Source: Nocardioides nitrophenolicus (GTDB taxonomy: Bacteria; Actinomycetota; Actinomycetes; Propionibacteriales; Nocardioidaceae). Taken from it: DNA of 64,000 bases. The notes beneath the pieces are model-generated. The model did not search any database. It worked only from the letters and a program-made list of their open reading frames with translations, and was not told where the DNA came from. The DNA lies in assembly GCF_016907515.1 (NCBI RefSeq), contig NZ_JAFBBY010000001.1:4526001-4590000 (forward strand), written 5' to 3'. Shown here piece after piece: positions 1 through 6,546 of the stretch (position 1 is the first letter of the stretch; every line of letters starts with the position of its first letter). A program made the translations under genes and the position numbers.

Positions 1-230
1 CCGACCCGCAGGCCGTCGTACTTGACGTCGGAGTTGATCCCGAGGGTGTCGCCGACGGTGGGCAGCCGCACGGTGACCCGGACGTCGCCGCTGACGACGC
101 CGAGGGTCTGCAGGCCGAGCACGCCGGTCAGCGCGCCGAGCAGCAGGAGGCCGAGGACGCCGACCGCGGCCAGTCGCAGCCGCAGGACACGCGGGTCGGC
201 CTTGGTGTGGGCGAACAGGAACTCGCTCAC
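1..230 (-). CDS. MCE family protein, N-terminal part (cut by window edge)
   Basis: Only the first 76 or so residues are inside the window; the gene runs off the left edge. A GTG start lies 4 nt after the stop of the upstream permease. The product opens with a short cytoplasmic stretch, then one hydrophobic helix (about residues 20-43), then VRVTVRLPTVGDTLGINSDVK, which looks like the beginning of an MCE/MlaD beta-barrel domain. In the mce family such proteins are anchored in the membrane and form the lipid-conducting part of an importer together with the two YrbE permeases encoded just upstream. The family call rests on context plus this N-terminal pattern, because most of the domain is missing. 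Confidence 0.75.
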   Translation of the reverse strand, partial: MSEFLFAHTKADPRVLRLRLAAVGVLGLLLLGALTGVLGLQTLGVVSGDVRVTVRLPTVGDTLGINSDVKYDGLRV

Positions 231-234
231 CCGC

Positions 235-1071
235 TCACCCCGAGATCTGCACCTGCTGGTCCGCGCCCCACAGGAGCAGCGTCAGCAGGATGTCGACGAC
301 GGTGAGGGAGATGATGCTGGCCCGGATCGCGCGGCCGGTCGCGCGGCCGACGCCCTCGGGACCGCCGGTGGCGGTGAAGCCGTGGTAGCAGTGGACGAGG
401 GTGACGACCGTGGTCAGCACGACCACCTTGATCGCCGAGTAGATGACGTCGATGGGCGCGACGAAGGTACGGAAGTAGTGGTCGTAGGTGCCGGCCGACT
501 GGCCGTAGAAGGTGGTGACCATCAGGTCCGTGGCGACGTAGGTGCCGACCAGTCCGATCAGGTAGAGCGGCAGCACCACGATCCACGCGGCGACCAGCCG
601 GGTCGAGACGAGATAGGGGATCGGGCGGATCGCCATCGACTCCAGCGCGTCGATCTCCTCGCTGATCCGCATCGCGCCCAGCCGGGAGGTGAAGCCGCAG
701 CCGATCCGCGCCGCGAAGCCGAGGGCGGCGACCATGGGCGCGAGCTCGCGGGTGTTGGCGTAGCCGGAGATGAAGCCGGTGAGCGGGGCCAGGCCGATCA
801 CGTCGAGGCCCTGGTAGCCCTCGAGGCCGACCTCGGTGCCGGTCAGCGTCGAGAGCAGCAGCACCACGCCGACCACGCCGCCGCCGACGAGGAAGATGCC
901 GGAGCCGAGGGTCACCTCGGCGAGCACCCGCTGGATCTCGCCGCGGTAGCGGGTGAGCGCGATCGGGAGCGCCACGACCGCCCGCCAGGCCAGCACCAGC
1001 TGCAGGCCGATGCCGGCCAGTGGCCCGACGACCGCCCGGTCGACGGTCCGCTCGATCGTGGAGTGGCTCAT
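235..1071 (-). CDS. YrbE/MlaE-family ABC transporter permease (second of pair)
   Basis: 278 aa, polytopic. It has the MlaE/YrbE permease signature: a long hydrophobic N-terminal half, the central EEIDALESMAIRPIPYLVSTR segment, and several C-terminal helices. The family forms the integral membrane part of Mce lipid or steroid importers. The ATG at 1069-1071 overlaps the TGA of the upstream permease (ATGA), so the two are translationally coupled. An MCE protein follows after 4 nt. Reading further upstream in this frame would only run into the neighbour. The substrate cannot be told from sequence; cholesterol, other steroids and fatty acids are known for relatives. Confidence 0.9.
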   Translation of the reverse strand: MSHSTIERTVDRAVVGPLAGIGLQLVLAWRAVVALPIALTRYRGEIQRVLAEVTLGSGIFLVGGGVVGVVLLLSTLTGTEVGLEGYQGLDVIGLAPLTGFISGYANTRELAPMVAALGFAARIGCGFTSRLGAMRISEEIDALESMAIRPIPYLVSTRLVAAWIVVLPLYLIGLVGTYVATDLMVTTFYGQSAGTYDHYFRTFVAPIDVIYSAIKVVVLTTVVTLVHCYHGFTATGGPEGVGRATGRAIRASIISLTVVDILLTLLLWGADQQVQISG

Positions 1072-1877
1072 CCGATGGGGCCCCCGGCGAAGGTGCTGTA
1101 GACCTGGGAGATCACGAAGTTCGCGGCGAAGAGCAGCACGAAGTTCGTGACCACCGCGCTGGTGACCGCCTCGCCGACGCCGGTGGGGCCGCGCTCGGCG
1201 CGCAGTCCCTTGTACGACGCCACCAGGGCGCAGATCACCGCGAAGATCGCGGCCTTGGCCAGCGACAGCCACAGGTCGGAGAGCTGGGCCAGTGTCGTGA
1301 CCGAGGCGAGATAGCTGCCGGGCGGCAGGTCCTGGAGCACGACGCTCACGCTCAGCGTGGTGATGATCGTGAAGAACATGACCACGCCGTTGAGCAGCAC
1401 CGCGACCGCGACGATCGCGAACATCCGCGGCACGACCAGGCGCTCGAGCACGGAGAGGCCCATCACCTCCATCGCGTCGATCTCCTCGCGGATCCGGCGC
1501 GAGCCGAGGTCGGCGCAGATCGCGGACCCGGCGACGCCCGAGAGCATCAGCGCGGTGATCAGGGGAGAGGCCTGGCGGACCACCGCCAGGGTGTTGCCGG
1601 CGCCGGTGAACGCGACCGCGCCCACCTCCTGGGCGAGCACGCCGACCTGGAGGGCCAGGATGATGCCGAACGGGACCGAGACCGCCAGCGCGGGCAGCGT
1701 GCAGACCCGGATCGCGTACCAGGTCTGCACCACGGTCTCCGCCACCGGGAACCGGCGCCCCGCGACCGCGTCGAGCGCGGCGGTGAGCACCCGGCGGGTG
1801 AACCCGAGCAGCGCGACGACCTCCGCCAGCGGCCGGCCGAGGGCCGGGAGGACCCGCGAGGCGCTGTCGGCGGGCAT
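1068..1877 (-). CDS. YrbE/MlaE-family ABC transporter permease (first of pair)
   Basis: 269 aa, homologous to the downstream gene: multiple membrane helices and the conserved EEIDAMEVMGLSVLERLVVPR motif of MlaE-type permeases. The ATG at 1875-1877 was chosen because AGGAG lies 4 nt upstream; the open frame extends 20 codons further but that part overlaps the operator. This is the first gene of the mce operon, which leaves the window on the left. It is divergent from a MerR regulator, and a perfect operator palindrome sits in its promoter, so control by that regulator is likely. Confidence 0.9.
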   Translation of the reverse strand: MPADSASRVLPALGRPLAEVVALLGFTRRVLTAALDAVAGRRFPVAETVVQTWYAIRVCTLPALAVSVPFGIILALQVGVLAQEVGAVAFTGAGNTLAVVRQASPLITALMLSGVAGSAICADLGSRRIREEIDAMEVMGLSVLERLVVPRMFAIVAVAVLLNGVVMFFTIITTLSVSVVLQDLPPGSYLASVTTLAQLSDLWLSLAKAAIFAVICALVASYKGLRAERGPTGVGEAVTSAVVTNFVLLFAANFVISQVYSTFAGGPIG

Positions 1878-1915
1878 GGCGCTCCTGTCGTCGTACGGGC
1901 TCGGAGGGGGCACAA

Positions 1916-1932
1916 TGACAGTAGAACTGTCA
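1916..1932. promoter_or_regulatory. Operator 1 and yrbE promoter of the merR/mce divergent region
   Basis: Perfect inverted repeat TGACAGT-AGA-ACTGTCA. On the minus strand it contains TACTGT (1923-1918), a plausible -10 box, with TGGACA at 1947-1942 as a possible -35 (18-nt spacing) for the yrbE operon. The same half-site recurs in operator 2, 87 bp away. Binding by the adjacent MerR protein is inferred. Confidence 0.65.
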
Positions 1933-2002
1933 CACACGTACTGTCCACGCCGATGTGACGCACGTCAACCCTTTCCAGAATCCCCGCGTTGCATCGGCGA
2001 AA

Positions 2003-2023
2003 TGACAGTCGTACTGTGACAGT
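2003..2023. promoter_or_regulatory. Operator 2 and leaderless merR promoter
   Basis: TGACAGT-CGT-ACTGT, the operator 1 pattern with an altered end, running into a second inverted pair ACTGT-G-ACAGT (2013-2023). It overlaps TACTGT (2012-2017), which has TTGCAT (1989-1994) 17 nt upstream and the merR ATG 7 nt downstream. That geometry suggests a leaderless, self-regulated merR promoter. Confidence 0.6.
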
Positions 2024-2024
2024 C

Positions 2025-2792
2025 ATGAGTTCTGTTGCGGGGGTGGACTCGGCACCCCAGGCCGACGACGGCGGCTCGCTGCGCACCGTCGACGAGCTGG
2101 CAGCCGCCGCGGGCCTGACCGTGCGGACCACCCGCTACTACGCCAGCCTCGGTCTGCTCCCGCCGCCCGCGCGGCGCGGCCGGATGGCCTGGTACGACGA
2201 CACCCACCTCGCGCGCCTGGAGATGATCCGCGCGCTGCAGGGCCACGGCTTCACCCTCCAGGCGATCGAGAAGTACCTCGCCTCGCTGCCCGCCGACGCC
2301 GGCGTCGAGGACCTCGCCGTCCAACGCGCGATGCTGACCTCGTGGACGGTGGGGGAGCCCCAGGAGCTCACCCGCCGCCAGCTCGACCAGCACGCCGGTC
2401 GCCGACTGAGCGACGACGAGGTGACCCTGATCGAGGAGTTCGGCCTGCTCCGCGTCGCCACCGACGAGCGCGGCTCGGTGCGCTACAGCCCGGTCCACGG
2501 CTTCGACGTCGCGGTCCAGCTGCTCCAGGTCGACATCCCCGTCGCCGGCATGCGCGCCGCCGGCGACGCCATCGAGCGCCACATGTCGGCCCTCGCCGAG
2601 GAGCTGACCGTCGTCCTGCGCGACGAGGTCGTCGAGCCCTGGCGCCGGGGCAGCGACCGCCACTCGCGCGCCGACGCCGAGCAGCTCGAGGCCACCATCG
2701 GCACCCTGCGCCGGCTCACCCTCGACGCGATCGTGCGCGGCTTCCAGCGCTCGGCCAACAAGGTCATCGCGCGCTCCCTGGACCGGGGCTGA
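2025..2792 (+). CDS. MerR family transcriptional regulator
   Basis: 255 aa. The N-terminal winged HTH (about residues 20-85) has the MerR pattern RTVDELAAAAGLTVRTTRYY followed by the wing GLLPPPARRGRMAWYDDTHL and LEMIRALQGHGFTLQAIEKYL. A long C-terminal effector domain of about 170 residues without a metal-binding cysteine cluster argues for an organic ligand, perhaps a lipid or acyl-CoA. ATG 2025 is preferred: a -10 box lies 7 nt upstream and no ribosome binding site is visible. It is divergent from the mce permeases and shares palindromic operators with them, so it probably controls that operon and itself. The 3' end overlaps the convergent phosphatase gene by 29 nt. Confidence 0.88.
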   Translation: MSSVAGVDSAPQADDGGSLRTVDELAAAAGLTVRTTRYYASLGLLPPPARRGRMAWYDDTHLARLEMIRALQGHGFTLQAIEKYLASLPADAGVEDLAVQRAMLTSWTVGEPQELTRRQLDQHAGRRLSDDEVTLIEEFGLLRVATDERGSVRYSPVHGFDVAVQLLQVDIPVAGMRAAGDAIERHMSALAEELTVVLRDEVVEPWRRGSDRHSRADAEQLEATIGTLRRLTLDAIVRGFQRSANKVIARSLDRG

Positions 2793-3213
2793 ACCGGCGC
2801 ACGAACCGGGCCTGGAAGGGCGTCTCGACCGCGCGGGCGTCGTACCGCCCCCGGATCCAGGCCACCGCGTCACCGGGAGGTACGCCGTCCAGCACCGCGA
2901 GGCAGGCAAGCGCGGTCCCGGTGCGCCCACGCCCGCCCGCGCACGCGATCTCGACCCGCTCGGTCGCGGCCCGGGCGAGGGCGTCCTGGAGTGCCGCGCG
3001 CAGGTCGGCGGGGTCGGCCGGCAGCCGGAAGTCCGGCCAGCGCACCCAGCGCCCGGGCCACGGGGCCGATGCGGGCCGGCGCCCGAGGAGGGTGAGCGCG
3101 AACTCCGGGGGCGGGCCGTCGGGCAGCGGACGGCGCAGGCCGCGACCCCGGACCGAGCGGCCGGACGGCAGCGTCACCACGCGTGGTGCGCCCGGATCCC
3201 ATGGTCGGCCCAT
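2764..3213 (-). CDS. Small protein-tyrosine phosphatase-like protein
   Basis: 149 aa with the cysteine phosphatase P-loop CAGGRGRTG (Cys91, Arg97; the C-X5-R signature). An Asp in the segment WPDFRLPADPADL (around 57-70) could be the general acid on the WPD-type loop. The size and motif fit the dual-specificity/tyrosine phosphatase superfamily; the substrate is unknown. It is convergent with merR, overlapping its last 29 nt, and divergent from ndk, whose coding region starts 27 nt beyond the start of this gene. A phosphatase role is well supported by the P-loop; the protein-tyrosine specificity is inferred. Confidence 0.8.
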   Translation of the reverse strand: MGRPWDPGAPRVVTLPSGRSVRGRGLRRPLPDGPPPEFALTLLGRRPASAPWPGRWVRWPDFRLPADPADLRAALQDALARAATERVEIACAGGRGRTGTALACLAVLDGVPPGDAVAWIRGRYDARAVETPFQARFVRRFSPGPGSAR

Positions 3214-3226
3214 CCGCCGAACGTAC

Positions 3227-3239
3227 TAAGGTCACCGCC
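3227..3239 (+). promoter_or_regulatory. Leaderless promoter -10 box of ndk
   Basis: TAAGGT at 3227-3232 lies 7 nt before the GTG of ndk, with no separate ribosome binding site. This TANNNT-N7-start arrangement recurs at many genes in the window. No convincing -35 was seen. Confidence 0.45.
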
Positions 3240-3650
3240 GTGACCCAACGCACTCTCGTCCTGCTCAAGCCCGACACGGTCCGCCGTGGCCTGGTCGGCA
3301 ACGTGCTGGCCCGGTTCGAGGCCAAGGGGCTGCGCATCGTCGCCATGGAGCACCGCCACATCGACGCGGAGACGGCCGACGCCCACTACGCCGAGCACGT
3401 CGAGCGCGACTTCTACCCGCCGCTGCGCACCTTCGTGACCAGCGGCCCGCTGGTGGCGCTGGTGCTCGAGGGCGACGAGGCGATCGAGGTGGTCCGCGCG
3501 CTCAACGGCGCCACCGACGGCCGCAAGGCCGCCCCCGGCACGATCCGGGGCGACCTGTCGCTGTCCAACCGGGAGAACCTGGTGCACGGGTCGGACTCGC
3601 CTGAGTCGGCGGAGCGGGAGATCGGGCTCTGGTTTCCCGGGCTCGGCTGA
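3240..3650 (+). CDS. ndk: Nucleoside diphosphate kinase
   Basis: 136 aa, the usual family length. It transfers a phosphate between nucleoside di- and triphosphates through a phospho-histidine, here in NLVHGSDS. Other family signatures are LLKPD near the N-terminus, ERDFYPPL and the GATDGRKAAPGTIRGDL segment that carries the nucleotide-binding Arg and Thr residues. GTG 3240 gives the canonical N-terminus VTQRTLVLLKPD; upstream in-frame starts would add an unrelated extension overlapping the phosphatase gene. It is followed by a 26-bp palindrome and a hairpin, so it is probably transcribed alone. Confidence 0.96.
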   Translation: MTQRTLVLLKPDTVRRGLVGNVLARFEAKGLRIVAMEHRHIDAETADAHYAEHVERDFYPPLRTFVTSGPLVALVLEGDEAIEVVRALNGATDGRKAAPGTIRGDLSLSNRENLVHGSDSPESAEREIGLWFPGLG

Positions 3651-3670
3651 GCTGGCGGCGGGCGGCTGCA

Positions 3671-3696
3671 GGAATCGCCGGTCGACCGGCGATTCC
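3671..3696. repeat. Perfect 26-bp palindrome downstream of ndk
   Basis: The sequence GGAATCGCCGGTC followed directly by its exact reverse complement, 21 bp after the ndk stop. It has no loop, so it is as likely to be a protein-binding or cruciform site as an RNA hairpin. Confidence 0.7.
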
Positions 3697-3698
3697 GG

Positions 3699-3730
3699 CA
3701 CTTGTCGGCCATTGCAACGCCCGACAAGTG
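3699..3730 (+). terminator. Hairpin downstream of ndk, probable terminator
   Basis: CACTTGTCGG, a 12-nt loop, then CCGACAAGTG gives a 10-bp perfect stem, followed by ACAGTTTTG with a short T run. It starts 3 bp after the 26-bp palindrome. The rest of the 299-bp ndk-mreB gap, up to 3949, holds a possible mreB -10 (TACGCT, 3822-3827) and nothing else that stands out. Confidence 0.55.
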
Positions 3731-3949
3731 ACAGTTTTGCCCGCCCAGTGTGACCCCTGTGACTCCTGAGACCCGGCGCGCCGCACCGGCGTGCCTGCGC
3801 GGCTGAGCCGCCGACGTTCCTTACGCTCGCAAGCGGAGACCGTCGGATCGTGCGCTCGGCAGTCTCCCCGGCGCTCCATCGGCCGGCTTCCCCGACGCGC
3901 ACGGACGGACCTGCCGCTCGGCCGGTCCGGTGACGTCTTGCGAGGAAGC

Positions 3950-4981
3950 GTGAGGGCGAACTCCATCATCGGCCGCGACATGGCCGTGGACCTCGGTACC
4001 GCCAACACGCTCGTCTACGTCCGCGGCCGGGGCGTCCTGCTCGACGAGCCGAGCGTGGTGGCGCTCAACGACGGCACCGGCGAGGTGATCGCGGTCGGGC
4101 ACCAGGCCAAGCAGATGCTGGGCCGTACGCCGGACAGCATCACCGCGCTGCGTCCCCTGCGCGACGGGGTGATCGCGGACTTCGAGGCGACCGAGCAGAT
4201 GCTGCGCCACTTCATCGCGCGCGTGCACCGCCGGCGCTACTTCGCCAAGCCGCGGATGGTCATCTGCGTCCCGAGCTCGATCACGCCGGTCGAGCAGCGT
4301 GCGGTCAAGGAGGCCGGCTACCAGGCCGGCGCCCGCCGCGTGTACGTCGTGGAGGAGCCGATGGCCGCCGCGATCGGCGCCGGGCTGCCGGTGCACGAGG
4401 CGACCGGCAACATGATCGTCGACGTCGGCGGCGGTACGACGGAGGTCGCCGTCATCTCGCTCGGCGGCATCGTCACCTCCCTCTCCATCCGCACGGCCGG
4501 CGACGACCTCGACGCCGCGATCATCGCGTGGATGAAGAAGGAGCACGGCGTGATGCTCGGCGAGCGCACCGCCGAGGACGTCAAGATCACCCTCGGCTCG
4601 GCGTTCCCGCGCCCCGGCGAGCCGCAGGGCGAGGTCCGTGGCCGCGACATGGTCACCGGGCTGCCGCGCACGGTCGAGGTGACCAGCGCCGACGTGCGCC
4701 ACGCGCTCGAGGAGCCGCTGCACGCCATCGTCGACGCGGTCCGGGTCACCCTGGACCAGACCCCGCCCGAGCTGGCGGGCGACATCATGGACCGCGGCAT
4801 CGTGCTCACCGGTGGGGGAGCGCTGCTGCGTGGCCTCGACGAGCGGATCCGTCACGAGACCGGCATGCCGGTGCACGTCGCCGAGGACCCGCTGGTCTCG
4901 GTCGCGATGGGCGCCGGCCGCTGCGTCGAGGAGTTCGAGGCCCTCCAGCAGGTGCTGGTCACCAACCAGCGGCGGTTCTGA
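3950..4981 (+). CDS. mreB: Rod shape-determining protein MreB
   Basis: 343 aa, typical family length. It is a bacterial actin that forms filaments under the membrane and positions the elongasome. Actin-fold signatures are visible: MAVDLGTANTLVYVRGRG (phosphate 1), the IVDVGGGTTEVAVIS phosphate 2 loop, and VLTGGGALLRGLDERI in the adenosine motif. GTG 3950 has GAGGAA just upstream and gives the short N-terminus VRANSIIGRD usual for the family. It is first in the operon mreB-mreC-mreD-pbp2-rodA, only 3 nt from mreC. Nocardioides-type cells are rods or fragmenting filaments, consistent with an MreB-led system. Confidence 0.97.
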   Translation: MRANSIIGRDMAVDLGTANTLVYVRGRGVLLDEPSVVALNDGTGEVIAVGHQAKQMLGRTPDSITALRPLRDGVIADFEATEQMLRHFIARVHRRRYFAKPRMVICVPSSITPVEQRAVKEAGYQAGARRVYVVEEPMAAAIGAGLPVHEATGNMIVDVGGGTTEVAVISLGGIVTSLSIRTAGDDLDAAIIAWMKKEHGVMLGERTAEDVKITLGSAFPRPGEPQGEVRGRDMVTGLPRTVEVTSADVRHALEEPLHAIVDAVRVTLDQTPPELAGDIMDRGIVLTGGGALLRGLDERIRHETGMPVHVAEDPLVSVAMGAGRCVEEFEALQQVLVTNQRRF

Positions 4982-4984
4982 GCG

Positions 4985-5947
4985 ATGGCCCTCGACACCC
5001 GACCCCCGTCGACCCGGCCGACCCGGCCGAGCACCGTACGCCGGACCGGCACCTCCCGCGACCCCGAGCGCGACTCCGGTCGTCCCGCCCGCTCGCTGGT
5101 GGTGGCTCTCGTCCTCGCCTGCGCCGCGCTGATGGTGGTCGACAAGGCGGGGGGCGACAGCTCGCCGCTCGACCCGGTCCGCCGGGTGGTCGGTGAGGTC
5201 GTCGGCCCGGTCCAGGCCGGTGTGTCGACCGTCGTCCGCCCGCTCGTCGACCTGCCGGGCGCGCTGCGCACCAACGGCGGGCTGCGCGACGACGTCAGCC
5301 GGCTCGAGGCCGAGAACGCCGACCTGCGCACGCGGCTCGCCAAGGCCGGCTACGACGACCGGCGTCTCGCCGAGCTCGAGGGCCTGCGCGCCGTCGCCGG
5401 CGACATCGGCTATGCCCTGGTGCCGGCCCGGGTGATCGCGATCGGCTCGGCCCAGTCCTTCTCCAGCACGGTCACCCTCGACGCCGGCTCCGACGCCGGC
5501 CTGCGCGCCGACATGACGGTGGTGGCCGCCCAGGGCCTGGTCGGCCGGATCACCTCGGTGACCGCCCACACCGCCACCGTGCTGCTCATCGTCGACGACA
5601 GCTCGCGGGTGGGCGGCCGGATCGGCGACAACAGCGAGCTCGGCTTCGTCAGCGGGCACGGCACGCTCGGCACCGACGACCGCCTGGAGCTGGAGCTCGC
5701 CGACCACAACGTCGTCCCGAAGATGGGCCAGCCGGTCTTCACGTGGGGCAGCGAGGGCGGCTCGCCGTACGTCGCCGGGGTGCCGATCGGCACCGTCGGC
5801 AAGGTCTACGAGTCCCTGCGGGAGACGTCGTACCGCGCCGTCATCACCCCCGCGGTCGACTTCACCGCGCTCGACCTGGTCGGAGTCGTGGTGCCGTCCG
5901 GCACGCCCAACGCCACCATCGAGGCCGACGGGAGTCTGCGCCCATGA
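4985..5947 (+). CDS. mreC: Rod shape-determining protein MreC
   Basis: 320 aa. A basic, Pro/Arg-rich cytoplasmic tail (1-36) precedes one transmembrane helix (about 37-52). A coiled-coil (about 95-125, DVSRLEAENADLRTRLAKAG) is followed by the MreC beta domains with ARVIAIGSAQSFSSTVTLDAGSDAGL and MTVVAAQGLVGRITSV. It is the bitopic periplasm-side scaffold linking MreB and MreD to PBP2 and RodA. It starts 3 nt after mreB and its stop overlaps the mreD start (ATGA). Confidence 0.96.
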   Translation: MALDTRPPSTRPTRPSTVRRTGTSRDPERDSGRPARSLVVALVLACAALMVVDKAGGDSSPLDPVRRVVGEVVGPVQAGVSTVVRPLVDLPGALRTNGGLRDDVSRLEAENADLRTRLAKAGYDDRRLAELEGLRAVAGDIGYALVPARVIAIGSAQSFSSTVTLDAGSDAGLRADMTVVAAQGLVGRITSVTAHTATVLLIVDDSSRVGGRIGDNSELGFVSGHGTLGTDDRLELELADHNVVPKMGQPVFTWGSEGGSPYVAGVPIGTVGKVYESLRETSYRAVITPAVDFTALDLVGVVVPSGTPNATIEADGSLRP

Positions 5948-6546
5948 ACCGTCGCGGCCGCCTCGTCGCCACCCTCGTCGCCGTCTTCGCCGCCCTGCTG
6001 CTGCAGGTGACGGTGCTGCCGCACTTCGCCTGGGAGGTCGGCGGCCTCGGCGTCGTTCCCGGGCTGGTGCTGCTCGTCGTGGTCGCCACCGCCGTCGCCA
6101 CCGACACCCGGTTCGCGACGCTGACCGGCTTCTGGGCCGGCCTGCTGCTCGACATCGCGCCGCCCGCCGACCATCTCGCCGGGCGCTGGGCGCTGGCCCT
6201 GATGATCGTCGGGTACGTCGTGGGCCGCCTGGTCCACGACAACGCCGGCGACGTCGGCGCCGGAAGCAGGTTCGCCCGCGAGGGCGTCCGCCGCCCGCCG
6301 CTGCCGCTCGCGCTGGCCGCCGCGGCCGGCGGCTCCTTCGTCGGCACCTCGGTCTTCGCGCTCACCGGGCTGCTGCTGCGCGACTCGGGTGCCGGGATCG
6401 GCGACGCGCTGCAGGTCGCGCTGGTCGCGCTGGTGCTCGACGTGGTGGCCGCGCTGGTCGTCGTACCCGCTACGCTGTGGGTCTTCGACCGTGCCACCCG
6501 CGACGGCCTGCCGCGTCCCTCCCAGCGGATCCGGGCGCGCGCGTGA
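5944..6546 (+). CDS. mreD: Rod shape-determining protein MreD
   Basis: 200 aa, a hydrophobic protein with about five membrane helices. Family features include the N-terminal helix ending in LLQVTVLPHF and the central ATLTGFWAGLLLDIAPPADH segment typical of MreD. The ATG at 5944 overlaps the mreC stop, and the GTG of the next gene overlaps the mreD stop (GTGA). It is an elongasome component that works with MreC and RodA. Confidence 0.93.
   Translation: MNRRGRLVATLVAVFAALLLQVTVLPHFAWEVGGLGVVPGLVLLVVVATAVATDTRFATLTGFWAGLLLDIAPPADHLAGRWALALMIVGYVVGRLVHDNAGDVGAGSRFAREGVRRPPLPLALAAAAGGSFVGTSVFALTGLLLRDSGAGIGDALQVALVALVLDVVAALVVVPATLWVFDRATRDGLPRPSQRIRARA

Noticed and set aside
3821-5707. 628-codon minus-strand open frame opposite mreB-mreC
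   Set aside because: Antisense shadow of two well-supported genes with no domain of its own.
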